64,000 nucleotides of DNA from assembly GCF_003057875.1 (NCBI RefSeq), contig NZ_PYXZ01000008.1, positions 62,001 to 126,000 of the forward strand, read 5' to 3'. The DNA comes from Nocardioides currus (lineage in GTDB: Bacteria > Actinomycetota > Actinomycetes > Propionibacteriales > Nocardioidaceae). How positions within the stretch are numbered: the stretch's first letter is position 1; every line of letters starts with the position of its first letter. The position numbers were made by a program, and so were the translations under genes. Below, in pieces: positions 1 to 10,900 of this stretch. The notes under the pieces were generated by a model that worked only from the letters and a program-made list of their open reading frames with translations, made no database searches and was not told the DNA's origin.

Positions 1-1
1 C

Positions 2-373
2 TTCCAGGTGCGCGGCACCCCGGCACCGAGATCGGTGTCGTTGTGGTCCAGCAACGGCACGCGACTGGCGAAGGTGACGCTGCCGAGGGCGGGGTCCCGG
101 CCGACGAAGGGGGGCTGGCGCGTGATCGAGGTGGACGCCCCCGTCGCGCTGAGCGAGGGCCGTTCCTACGTCGCTTCCTACTACCTGCCCGCGGGCGGTG
201 CCGCGCGGACCACGCACTTCTACAAGACCCAGGTGTGGAAGTCCGGGCCGCTGCGCGCCGCCAGGGCGGGGAACGGCCGGTTCGTCATCGCCGGCAGGAG
301 CCGTTTCCCGCGTCGGGTGGCGCGAGGCGTCAACTTCTTCGCCGACGTCCGGTTCGTCTTCCAGGACCGATGA
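2..373 (+). CDS. DUF4082 domain protein, C-terminal part (gene starts before the window)
   Basis: The frame is open from base 2 to a TGA at 371-373 and has no start codon in view that would begin a complete domain, so this is the 3' end of a longer gene. The roughly 123 visible residues match the DUF4082 pattern: a SLWSSNG strand, GWRVIEVDAPVALSEG, then YVASYYLP, a GPL motif and a closing FFADVRFVF strand. DUF4082 modules are beta-sandwich domains found in large secreted actinobacterial proteins, often beside glycoside hydrolase or Ig-like modules. The full protein is therefore probably exported, but no signal peptide or partner domain is visible here. It ends 5 bases before the convergent RNA methyltransferase gene. 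Confidence 0.7.
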   Translation, partial: FQVRGTPAPRSVSLWSSNGTRLAKVTLPRAGSRPTKGGWRVIEVDAPVALSEGRSYVASYYLPAGGAARTTHFYKTQVWKSGPLRAARAGNGRFVIAGRSRFPRRVARGVNFFADVRFVFQDR

Positions 374-378
374 GCACC

Positions 379-1041
379 TCAGCCGCGCCAGGCGTCGCCG
401 CCCGACAGGTCCGCGTGCTCGCGGATCCAGCCGTGCATCGCGATCGCCGCCGCCGAGCTGGCGTTGATGGAGCGGGTCGAACCGAACTGCGCGATCGAGA
501 AGGTCCCGTCGCACACCTCGCGCGCCACCTCGGAGAGCCCCGGGCCCTCCTGGCCGAAGAGGAAGCACACCTCGCGTGGCAGCGCCATCGTCTCGAGGTG
601 CGCAGCGCCGGGGAGGTTGTCGATGCCGAGCAGCCGCACACCGCGCTCGTGCAGGTAGGAGGCCAGGTCCTCGGGCGTCGGGTGGTGCCGCACGTGCTGG
701 TAGCGGTCGGTGACCATCGCACCGCGACGGTTCCAGCGCCGGTTGCCGACGATGTGGACCTCGGCGGCGAGGAAGGCGTTGGCCGTGCGGACGATCGTGC
801 CGATGTTGAAGTCGTGCTGCCAGTTCTCGATCGCGACGTGGAATCCGTGCCGCCGGGTGTCCAGGTCGGCGACGATCGCCTCGAGCCTCCAGTAGCGGTA
901 GCGGTCGACCACGTTGCGCCGGTCGCCCTCGCGCAGCAGCTCCGCGTCGTACTCCTCACCGACCGGCCACTCGCCCTCCCACGGACCGACGCCGACCTCG
1001 GGCGGGCCGTGCGGCATCGGGTCGTACGGCGCTCGCTCCAC
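379..1041 (-). CDS. SpoU/TrmH family RNA 2'-O-methyltransferase
   Basis: A 220-residue protein with the three SPOUT-fold SpoU motifs: motif 1 around NWQHDFNIGTIVRTANAF (asparagine and arginine for catalysis), motif 2 around VCFLFGQEGPGLS, and motif 3 SINASSAAAIAMHGW near the C-terminus. It should transfer methyl from S-adenosylmethionine to a ribose 2'-OH in tRNA or rRNA, but the target cannot be read from sequence. The N-terminal 60 residues are not an L30e-like RNA-binding domain as in some relatives. The GTG start at 1041 lies six bases after a TAGGGT hexamer with no Shine-Dalgarno sequence, which suggests a leaderless transcript. It is divergent from the DedA gene and convergent with the DUF4082 gene. 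Confidence 0.85.
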   Translation of the reverse strand: MERAPYDPMPHGPPEVGVGPWEGEWPVGEEYDAELLREGDRRNVVDRYRYWRLEAIVADLDTRRHGFHVAIENWQHDFNIGTIVRTANAFLAAEVHIVGNRRWNRRGAMVTDRYQHVRHHPTPEDLASYLHERGVRLLGIDNLPGAAHLETMALPREVCFLFGQEGPGLSEVAREVCDGTFSIAQFGSTRSINASSAAAIAMHGWIREHADLSGGDAWRG

Positions 1042-1047
1042 GAGGCA

Positions 1048-1053
1048 ACCCTA
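1048..1053 (-). promoter_or_regulatory. -10 element of leaderless promoter for the SpoU gene
   Basis: TAGGGT read on the minus strand, six bases before the GTG at 1041. It fits the actinobacterial leaderless pattern TANNNT-N6/7-start codon. There is no ribosome binding site between it and the start. Confidence 0.5.
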
Positions 1054-1068
1054 TGCGGGTCCTCCCGT

Positions 1069-1074
1069 TAGGCT
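1069..1074 (+). promoter_or_regulatory. -10 element of leaderless promoter for the DedA gene
   Basis: TAGGCT, seven bases before the GTG at 1082 and ten before the ATG at 1085. There is no Shine-Dalgarno sequence. This spacing favours the GTG as start. Confidence 0.45.
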
Positions 1075-1081
1075 GACCGGC

Positions 1082-1813
1082 GTGATGGCGCTCCTGGATC
1101 TGCATCCGCTCCTGCTGGGCATGGACTGGATGGATCCCAACTGGCTCCTCGACCAGTTCGGGCAGACGCTCTTCTGGCTCAGCCTCGCCATCATCTTCGT
1201 CGAGTGCGGACTGTTCTTCCCGTTCCTGCCGGGCGACACCCTGCTGTTCGCGATGGGGCTGTTCATCGCCGGCGACAAGATCAGCATCGTCCCCGGTCAC
1301 CACTCGATCGACCTGGTGATCGCGATGGTGCTCTTCGTCGTCGCGGCGATCGGCGGCAACGTGGCCGGCTACGAGATCGGTCGCGCCATCGGGCCGCCGC
1401 TCTACGAGCGCGACGGACGGATCCTCAAGCGCAAGTACTTCGACCAGACGACCGCCTTCTTCGACAAGCACGGCAACAAGGCGCTGGTCATCGGCCGCTT
1501 CGTCCCGTTCGTGCGCACCTACATCACCGTCGTGGCCGGGGTGACCCGGATGGACCGACGGCGGTTCTTCTTCTGGAGCCTCGTGGGCGCGGTCGGATGG
1601 GTCCTGTCGATCACGCTGCTGGGCTACTTCCTCGGCGCGGCCTTCCCGTGGCTCGGGGAGAACATCGACTACGCGATCATCGCGATCCTGGCCTTCTCGG
1701 TGATCCCGATCGCCTGGGAGTGGTGGCGCCACAAGCGCACGGCCGGGCCGGAGGCCGCGGACAACGACGGGGACGGGGTGCCCGACCGCAACATCGCGGG
1801 CCAGGACGTCTAG
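1082..1813 (+). CDS. DedA family (SNARE-associated/VTT domain) membrane protein
   Basis: About 243 residues with the DedA/VTT hallmarks: an N-terminal hydrophobic stretch, the FFPFLPGDTLLF motif near residue 45, an amphipathic YEIGRAIGPPLY segment, and the conserved FVPFVRTYITVVAGVTRM motif before two C-terminal membrane helices. DedA proteins act in the cytoplasmic membrane and are linked to lipid carrier recycling, membrane potential and resistance to cationic compounds. The substrate here is unknown. The tail is polar (AADNDGDGVPDRN) and probably cytoplasmic. The start is GTG 1082 by promoter spacing, or ATG 1085. It is followed by 118 non-coding bases before the giant surface protein gene; that gap has no convincing terminator. 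Confidence 0.88.
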   Translation: MMALLDLHPLLLGMDWMDPNWLLDQFGQTLFWLSLAIIFVECGLFFPFLPGDTLLFAMGLFIAGDKISIVPGHHSIDLVIAMVLFVVAAIGGNVAGYEIGRAIGPPLYERDGRILKRKYFDQTTAFFDKHGNKALVIGRFVPFVRTYITVVAGVTRMDRRRFFFWSLVGAVGWVLSITLLGYFLGAAFPWLGENIDYAIIAILAFSVIPIAWEWWRHKRTAGPEAADNDGDGVPDRNIAGQDV

Positions 1814-1931
1814 CACCCGAAGATCAACAGGACCTCCAAGAATCGGCAAAATCTACCGTATCCTCGGCCCCGAATCGAAGTTGTAGCGGCACCGGCGGGT
1901 CGTCCGCCCGGTCGACTCGGCGAGGGGCACG

Positions 1932-4900
1932 ATGGCACCGCACGCACGACCCACATCCGTCATGTCGGTGCTGCGCGCCGCCGCCGCCCTGCTGATGGTG
2001 GTGATGGGGCTCGCGCTGGTCGTGATCGTGCCGGCGTCTCCCGCCGATGCGGCGGTGATCCGTCCGTTCACGGAGGTCTACTCCGCGCAGACCAACGGGT
2101 CGTTGCAGGTCACGGGCAACACCGTGATGACGTGCGGTACGGCGACGAACTGCGCGCAGACCCAGAGCGGCGCCGTCGCCGGCAGCAACAACAACTTCAC
2201 CATGTCCTTCCTGGACGTCGACTCCGACGCCACCACCACCCGTTCGTCCTCGGCCAACCTCACGATCCCGACGGGCGCGCGCGTGCTGTACGCCGGCCTC
2301 TTCTGGGGCGCCGCCCGCACGGCCGGCACCGGAGGCACGGCCGCGACCGGAACGGTCGGCAACATCAAGTTCCGCGCCCCGGGCGCAGCGGGCTACACGA
2401 CGCTGAGCGCCGGGCAGGTCGACAACCAGACCAGCGCGACCAACGACTACTCGGCCTACCGCGACGTGACCAGCATCGTCCAGGGCGCCGGTGCCGGAAC
2501 CTACTGGGGCGCCGACATCGCCGCGGCCACCGGCGCCGACCGCTACGCCGGCTGGAGCCTGGTCGTCGCGATCGAGGACCCCTCGGCCCCGCTGCGCGAC
2601 CTGTCGGTCTTCTCCGGCTACGCCACCGTCACCGGCACCGAGGTCGTCGACACCTCCATCTCCGGCTTCCTCGCTCCCCCGTCCGGTGCCGTGGGCGCCA
2701 AGTTCGGCACCGTCACCTACGAGGGTGACCAGGGCATCACCGGCGACTACTTCCAGGTCAACAGCTCCCGCCTCGCCGACGCCCAGAGCCCGTCGGCCAA
2801 CTTCTTCGGCAGCCGGGTGACGGTCGGTGGCGCCAACCTCACCAACCGCAACCCCGCCTCCCTCAACAACCTCGGCATCGACGCGAAGGTCGTCGACGCC
2901 CCCGGCGTCATCCCCAACGGCGCCACGTCGGCGAGCCTCCGCTTCGCCTCGACGGGCGACTTCTACTACCCGGCCGCGCTCACCACCCAGATCGACCTCT
3001 ACGCGCCCACCATCCAGGGCACCAAGACCGCCACCAACCTCTCCGGGAACAGTCCCGCCAAGACCGGTGACGTCCTGGAGTACGCCATGACGTTCAGCAA
3101 CACCGGCGACGACGCGGCCATCAACTCGGTGATCACCGACGTCGTCCCGCCCAACACCACCTATGTCCCGGGCTCGATGCGGATCACGGCGGGCGGCAAC
3201 CAGGGCGCCAAGACCGACGCCGCCGGCGACGACCAGGCGGAGTACGACGCCGCCAGCCGCACCGTGCGGGTCAGGGTCGGGCAGACAGCGACGGCCAGCG
3301 CGGGCGGGCGTCTCGCGCCGGCCAACACCACGACCGTCACCTTCCAGACCCGGGTGGACTCCGCGGCCGCGGGCACGACCCTGAGCAACAGCGCGCTGCT
3401 GAGCTATCGCGCCGAGACGATCGGTCGCGACTACACCTACCGCACCGCCGACGTCCTCACCCCGGTCGCGGACGAGGCGGACGTGTCGATCACCAAGACC
3501 GCGGCGCCAGAGCCGGTCACCGCGGGCAACCAGATCACCTACACCCTCACCGCCCGCAACGCCGGCCCCACGGCCGCGTCGGGCGTCTCGGTCGTCGACA
3601 CACTGCCCACCGGGGCGACCTACGTCTCGAGCAACCCCTCGACCGGCACCTGCGCGGTCAACGGCCAGACCCTGACCTGCGACCTCGGCACGGTCGCGTC
3701 CGGCGCCGCGCCGACGATCACCGTCGTCGTCCGCGTGCCACCGGACTCCGACGCCACGTCGCTGACCAACGTCGCCCGCGTGAGCGCGACCACCTCCGAC
3801 CCCAACCCGGCCAACAACACCGCCTCGGTGAGCACCACGGTCAACCGGCAGGCCGACCTGTCCCTGACCAAGAGCGTCTCGCCGGCCAACCCGGTCCCGG
3901 GCACCGACGTCACCTACACCCTGGTCGCGACCAACAACGGCGCCTCGCGCGCGGCCACGGTGGCCCTCACCGACACCCTCCCCAGCTCGCTCGCCGTGCG
4001 TACGGCGACCACGAACCGCGGCACCTGCACCATCACCGGCAACCAGGTCTCCTGCACAGCGGCCGGGCTCGACCCCGGCCAGACCATGCAGGTCGTCGTC
4101 ACGGCCGGCGTCCCCTCCAACGCGACCACCGCCGCGCTGACCAACAACGCCCGCGTGGGTTCCGCGACGCCCGACCCCAACGCGGCCAACAACGCGGCCT
4201 CCGCCACCGTCACCCCGGCCGCGCCGCGCGCCGACCTGGTCGTGACGAAGCAGGCCGTCACCTCGCCCATCGTCGCCGGGCGACCGGTGCAGTACCTCGT
4301 GACGGTCACCAACAACGGTCCCTCCGACGCCGCCGCCGTGACGCTGGCCGACCCCGTCCCGGGCAGCATCTCGGCGATCTCGGCCACCCCCACGGCCGGC
4401 ACCTGCAGCGTGGCCGCCGGGACCGTCACCTGCGCGCTGGGCGCGCTCGCGTCCGGTCGCTCGGTCCAGGTCACCGTCGGCGGCCAGCTGGCCCCTGGCG
4501 CGACCGGCGACCTGGTCAACGCGGCCACCGTGTCCTCCCCGACCACCGATCCCACGCCGGGCAACAACACCGGCACGTCCACCGCGCCCATCACGACGAG
4601 CGCCGACCTGGCGATCACCAAGACCGCGACGCCGCGCCCGGTCATCGACGGTGCCGTGGCGACGTACGAGATCGTGGTGACCAACAACGGGCCGTCGGTG
4701 GCCCGTGCCGTCAGCGTGGTCGACCCGGTGCCGGCGGCGCTGACCTATCTCGGGTCGACGAGCAGCCAGGGCACCTGCACGGCGTCGGGCACACCGACGC
4801 AGGTCACCTGCGCCGTCGGCGACCTGCCGGTCGGTGCCAGTGCCACGGTCACTGTCCAGGCCCGGACGCCGGGCGACGGGAGCGGGACCGGTGCGACCAA

Positions 4901-7900
4901 CACGGCGACCGTCTCGTCGCCCACCCCCGACCCGGTCGCCGGCAACAACAGCGCGACCTACGTCCTGCCGACCGGCGCCCAGGCCGACCTGGTGATGAGC
5001 AAGACCGCCACCCCCAACCCGGTGGTCGCGGGTCAGCAGGTGACGTTCCGGCTGACCGCCCGCAACAACGGTCCGTCGCAGGCGACCGGTGTGCGGATCA
5101 CCGACGCCGTGTCGGCGCGGGTGACCGGCGTGGCCGTGTCTTCGCCCGGCGCCGACTGCAGCGCCACCGCAGGCAACAACGTCTCCTGCCTCCTGCCCAC
5201 GCTCGCCAGCGGCGCCGACTTCGTGGTCGTCGTCACCGGCACCGTCGCGCCCGGGTCGCCCACCGGACCGCTGGTCAACGACGCCTCGGTGACGTCGCAG
5301 ACCCCGACGGACCCCTCGCCCGACAACAACACCGCGACCGCCACCACCGACGTCGTCAGCTCCGCCGACGTGTCGGTCACCAAGACCGGACCCGCAACAG
5401 CGGACGCCGGCACCAACGGGACCTGGACCCTCCAGGTGCGCAACGCGGGCCCGTCCACCGCGACCGGCGTCGTCCTCACCGACGCCTTCCCCGAGGGCGT
5501 CACGTTCGTCTCCTCCACGAGCACCCCGGCCGGGACGTCCTGCACGGCGGCCGACCGGACCGTGACCTGCCCGATCGGCGCCATCGCCCCGGGCGGCCTG
5601 GTCACGGTCACCGTCACCGGTGCGATCGCCTCCGGTGTCCCCGCGGGCACGGCCCTGCGCGACGTCGGCGGCGTCTCCTCGACCACCCCCGACCCGACCC
5701 CGGGCAACAACAGCGCCGCCTTCACCACCAACGCCACCGAGTCGTCCGACGTCCGCATCGCCAAGTCGGTCACGCCGGACACGATGACCCCGGGCGCCGA
5801 GTCCGTCTACAGCCTGCGCGTCACCAACGCCGGCCCGTCGGACGCGCGCACCGTCGTCGTGACCGACACCCTCGACGCCAGCCTGGCGATCCGCGAGGCG
5901 ACCTTCGAGGGCGGCACCTGCCAGGTCACCGGCCAGCAGGTCACCTGCACCCGGCCTGTGCTCCCCAACGGTGCCGACGCGCTGGTGCGGATCCGGGTCC
6001 TGGTCGCTGCGGGTCGTACGGCGCCGGTGTCCAACACCGGCTCGGTGACCAGCGCCAGCGACACCACGCCGGGCAACAACAGCAGCACGATCACGACGCC
6101 GGTCGCGCCACGCTCCGACCTCCAGATCATCAAGCTCGCCTCCGACGCCCAGATCGCCGCCGGCGAGGGGGTCACCTTCACCCTCACGGTCGTCAACAAC
6201 GGCCCGTCGGCCGCGTCCGCGGTGACCGTCGCCGACACCCTCCCGGGCGGGCTCGTGCCGGCCACGGCCACCACCCCGACCGGCTCGTGCACGGTGGCGG
6301 CCCAGCAGGTCGACTGCGCCCTCGGCACCCTCCAGCCCGGAGCCGCCGTGACCATCACCGTGGTCGCCGGGTCGCCCCCCGCCGCGGCGACGGGGCCGCG
6401 AACCAACACCGCGACCGTCGCCTCGTCCACGACCGACCCGACGCCCGACAACAACTCGAGCTCGGCGACGGTCACGATCAACGACCGGGCCGACGTCTCG
6501 GTCACCAAGACCGCGAGCTCCGACTCGGTGGTGCCCGGCCGGCAGGTCGTGTGGACCATCGTCTTCTCCAACGCCGGGCCCTCGACCGCGCGCAACGTCA
6601 CGGTGACCGACCGGGTGCCCGACGGCGTCACGGTCGTCTCCGCGATCCACGGCACCGTGACCCCGTGCGACATCGCGGGACAGCTCGTCACCTGCAACCT
6701 GGGCGACCGCCTGCCGGGCCAACGCGTCGTCACGATCACCGGCACCGTCGCGTCGGGCTTCGCGGGCAACACGATCGCCAACACCGCGCGCACCGACAGC
6801 ACGACGCCCGACCCGACCCCCGGCAACAACAGCAGCACCGTCACCTCGCCGATCTCGCGGCTCTCCGACCTCGAGATGATCAAGACCATCTCGCCGGCCA
6901 ACCCCGTCGCCGGCCAGCGGGTCACCTACACGCTGTCGGTCTACAACAACGGACCGTCCGACGCCCTCAACCCACAACTGATCGACCAGCTGCCCAGCGG
7001 CCTCACCGACGTGGTCATCAACCGCCCGACGCTGCAGGGGGTCCCCGCGACCGCCGAGTGCGAGCTGCGCCCGCCGACCGATCCCGGCACCGCCGACAAC
7101 CCCACCGCACCGACCGTCTTCTGCTCGGGCCCCGTCTTCCGCGCCAACCTGCCGGCCCGGGTGATCGGTAGCGTGGAGGCCACGATCGCCCCGGGCTTCA
7201 CCGGCACCCTCACCAACACCGGGCGCGTCAGCTCGGACACGATCGACGTGGCCGCCGCCAACAACGAGTCCGTGGTCTCCACGGTCATCGGCGCCTCGGC
7301 CGACGTGTCGATCACCAAGTCGGTCAGCCCGGCCAACCCGGTGCCGGGCCAGCCCGTCACCTGGACCGTGACCGCGCGCAACGCCGGCCCCTCGGTGGCC
7401 CGCAACGTCGTCGTCCGCGACGACGTCAACGACGCGATCACCGGGCTCACCGCCACCACCGGCGCCACCCCCAACCCCTGCTCCGTGGCGACCGGCAACG
7501 ACGTCACCTGCTCGCTCGGCGACCTCGCTCCCGGTGCCGTCGTCACGATGACGATCAGCGGAGGCGTGCCGCCCGGGTTCACCGGCGCGCTGGACAACAC
7601 CGCCACCGTCTCCTCGCCCACCGACACCACGCCCGGCAACAACAGCGCCACCGCGACGTCCACCACCGCCCCGGCCGCGGACGTGTCGATCACCAAGTCC
7701 GTCTCCCCGACGGCACCGGTGCCCGGCCAGCCTGTCTCCTGGACCCTCACGGTGCGCAACACCGGACCGTCGGTGGCTCGCAACGTCGTCGTCCGCGACG
7801 ACGTCGTCGACCCGATCACCGGGCTCACCGCCACCACCGGCGCCACCCCCAACCCCTGCACCGTCGCGGCCGGCAACGACGTCACCTGCTCCCTCGGCGA

Positions 7901-10900
7901 CGTCGCGCCCGGAGCCGTCGTCACGGTGACCATCACCGGCGGCGTGCCACCCGGGTTCACCGGGGCCCTGAACAACACAGCCACCGTCGCGTCGCCCACC
8001 GACACCACGCCCGGCAACAACACCGCGACCACCACCAGCAACGCCGACCCGCGTGCCGACGTGTCGATCGTCAAGACGGCGACCCCGGCCAACCCGGTGC
8101 CGGGACGACAGGTGACCTACACGCTCGTGGTGACCAACAACGGCCCCTCGGTGGCGCGCAACGTCACCCTGGACGACGACGCCAACGACGCCCTGACCGG
8201 GCTCACCGCCACCACCGGCTCCACGCCCAACCCGTGCACCGTCGCCGCCGGCAATGTCGTCGCGTGCTCGCTGGGCGACCTCGCCCCGGGCGCAAGCGTC
8301 ACGGTCACGGTCGCAGCCGGCGTCCCGGCGGGCTACACCGGCATCCTGTCCAACACCGCGACCATCGCCTCGCCGACCGACGTGACCCCGGGCAACAACT
8401 CCTCGACCGCGTCGGGCGCGACCAACCCCGACGCCAACGTCTCGATCACCAAGGGTCTGAGCCCGGCCGCCCCGGTGCCCGGCCGGGACGTCACCTACAC
8501 CGTCGTGGTCACCAACAGCGGTCCCTCGGTGGCGCGCAACGTCACGGTTGCCGACGACGTCGCCGACGTCCTCACCGGGGTCACCGCCACCACCGGCGCC
8601 ACCCCCGACCCCTGCACGGTGAGCGCCGGCAACGACGTCGCCTGCTCGCTGGGCGACCTGCCGGCCAGCGGGCCCGGCTCCACCGTCGTCGTCACGATCA
8701 CCGGTCGACTGCCGGCCGACTTCACCGGCGACCTCACCAACACCGCCACCGTCGCCTCCCCCACGGACTCGACCCCCGGCAACAACAGCGCCACGGTCAC
8801 CGGCACCGCCGCGCCGGCGGCCGACGTGTCGATCACCAAGTCCCTCACGCCCGCCACCCCGGTCCCGGGCCAGGCGGTCACCTACACCGTGACGGTCACC
8901 AACAACGGCCCCAGCGTGGCTCGGGACGTGCTGGTGCGCGACGACGTCGACGACGCCCTCACCGGCCTCACCGCCACGGTGCCGTGCGCCGTCGCGGCCG
9001 GCAACGACGTCACCTGCGACCTCGACGACCTCGACGTCGGCGAGACGGTGACGCTCACCCTCACCGGCACGCTCCCGGCCGGCTTCACCGGCGCGCTCGA
9101 CAACACCGCCACCGTCGCGTCGCCCACCGACAACACTCCCGGCAACAACTCGGCGACCGCGAACGGCACCGCGCAGGCGCGGGCCGACGTCTCGATCACC
9201 AAGTCGCTGAGCCCGACCTCCCCTGTCCCGGGCGCCGGCGTCACCTGGACCGTCGTCGTGGCCAACGCGGGCCCGTCGACCGCGCGCAACGTCGTGGTGC
9301 GTGACGACGTCGTCGACGCCATCACCGGACTCACCGCCACCACCGGCGCCACCCCCAACCCGTGCACCGTCGACCCCGGCAACGACGTCACCTGCACGCT
9401 CGGCGACCTCGCCCCCGGCGGCTCGAGGACCATCACCCTGTCGGGTGGACTGCCGGCCGGCTTCACGGGCGACCTCGTCAACACCGCCACGGTGAGCTCG
9501 CCGACCGACACCACGCCGGGCAACAACAGCGCGACGGCGACCGGGACCGCGGCTCCCAACGCCAACGTCGGCATCACCAAGACCGTCTCGCCCAGCAACC
9601 CGGTGCCCGGCACCGACGTGACCTGGACGGTCGTCGTGGGCAACACCGGTCCGTCGACCGCACGCAACGTCGTCGTGCGTGACGACGTCAACGACGCGAT
9701 CACCGGACTCACCGCCACCACCGGCGCCACGCCCGACCCGTGCGCAGTCGCGGCCGCCAACGACGTCACCTGCACCCTGGGCGACCTCGCCCCCGGCGCC
9801 ACGGTGGTCATCACACTGGCCGGCGGCGTGCCCGCCGACTTCACCGGCCAGCTGAGCAACACCGCGACGGTGAGCTCGCCGACCGACACCACGCCGGGCA
9901 ACAACTCGGCGACGGCCAATCCCACGACGCTGCCGGGTGCCGACCTGTCGATCGTCAAGACGTCGGCGCCCACCGTGCCGGTCCCCGGCCGCGACATCAG
10001 CTACACCGTCACGGTCACCAACGCCGGACCGTCGGTCGCCCGCGACGTCGTGATCGCCGACGACGTCGACGACGCGCTCACCGACGTGACGGCCAGCGCC
10101 CCGTGCGTCGTCGCCGCCGGCAACGAGGTGACCTGCGAGGTCGGCGACCTCGGCGTCGGCGGCGTGAGCGCCTCGGTCACCATCACCATCACCGGCCGCG
10201 TCCCGGCCGACTTCACCGGCCGGCTCGACAACACCGCCACGGTCGCCTCCCCGACCGACAACAACCCCGGCAACAACAGCTCCACGGTCACCGCGACCGC
10301 CGACCCGCAGGCCGACGTGTCGATCACCAAGACCGCGGCTCCGGCCAACCCGGTGCCGGGTCGCGACCAGAGCTGGACGCTGAGCGTCACCAACGTCGGC
10401 CCGTCGGTGGCCCGCCAGGTCCTCGTCACCGACGACGTCGACGACGCCCTCACCGGGCTGAGCGCGACCACGGGGACGACGCCCGACCCGTGCGCCGTCG
10501 CGGCCGGCAACGCGGTGACCTGCGACCTCGGGGACCTCGGTGTCGGCGAGACCGTCACCGTGACGATCTCGGGTCGTGTGCCGCCGGGCTTCACCGGTGC
10601 CCTGTCCAACACCGCCGCCGTCGCGTCGCCCACCGACGTCACCCCCGGCAACAACACCAGCACCACCAACGGCACCGCCGACCCGCAGGCCGACGTCTCC
10701 ATCACCAAGACCGCCACCCCGATCGACCCGGTCCCCGGCCAGGACGCCAGCTGGACCCTCGTCGTCTCCAACGGCGGCCCCTCGGTGGCCCGCAACGTCG
10801 TGGTCCGCGACGACGTCCTCGACGCCATCACCGACCTGAGCGCCACCGCACCGTGCACCATCGCGGCCGGCAACGACGTCACCTGCAACCTCGGCGACCT

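Noticed and set aside
1877..1915. GC-rich imperfect hairpin between the DedA gene and the giant gene
   Set aside because: The arms have two or more mismatches and the hairpin is weak compared with the three clear stem-loops in the window.
1824..6977. Very long open frames on the minus strand opposite the giant DUF11 gene
   Set aside because: They arise because the plus gene is extremely GC-rich with a periodic codon pattern. They encode low-complexity Arg/Gly/Asp/Val strings, have no domain, and their codons are complementary shadows of the plus frame, whose signal peptide and LPDTG anchor are clear.
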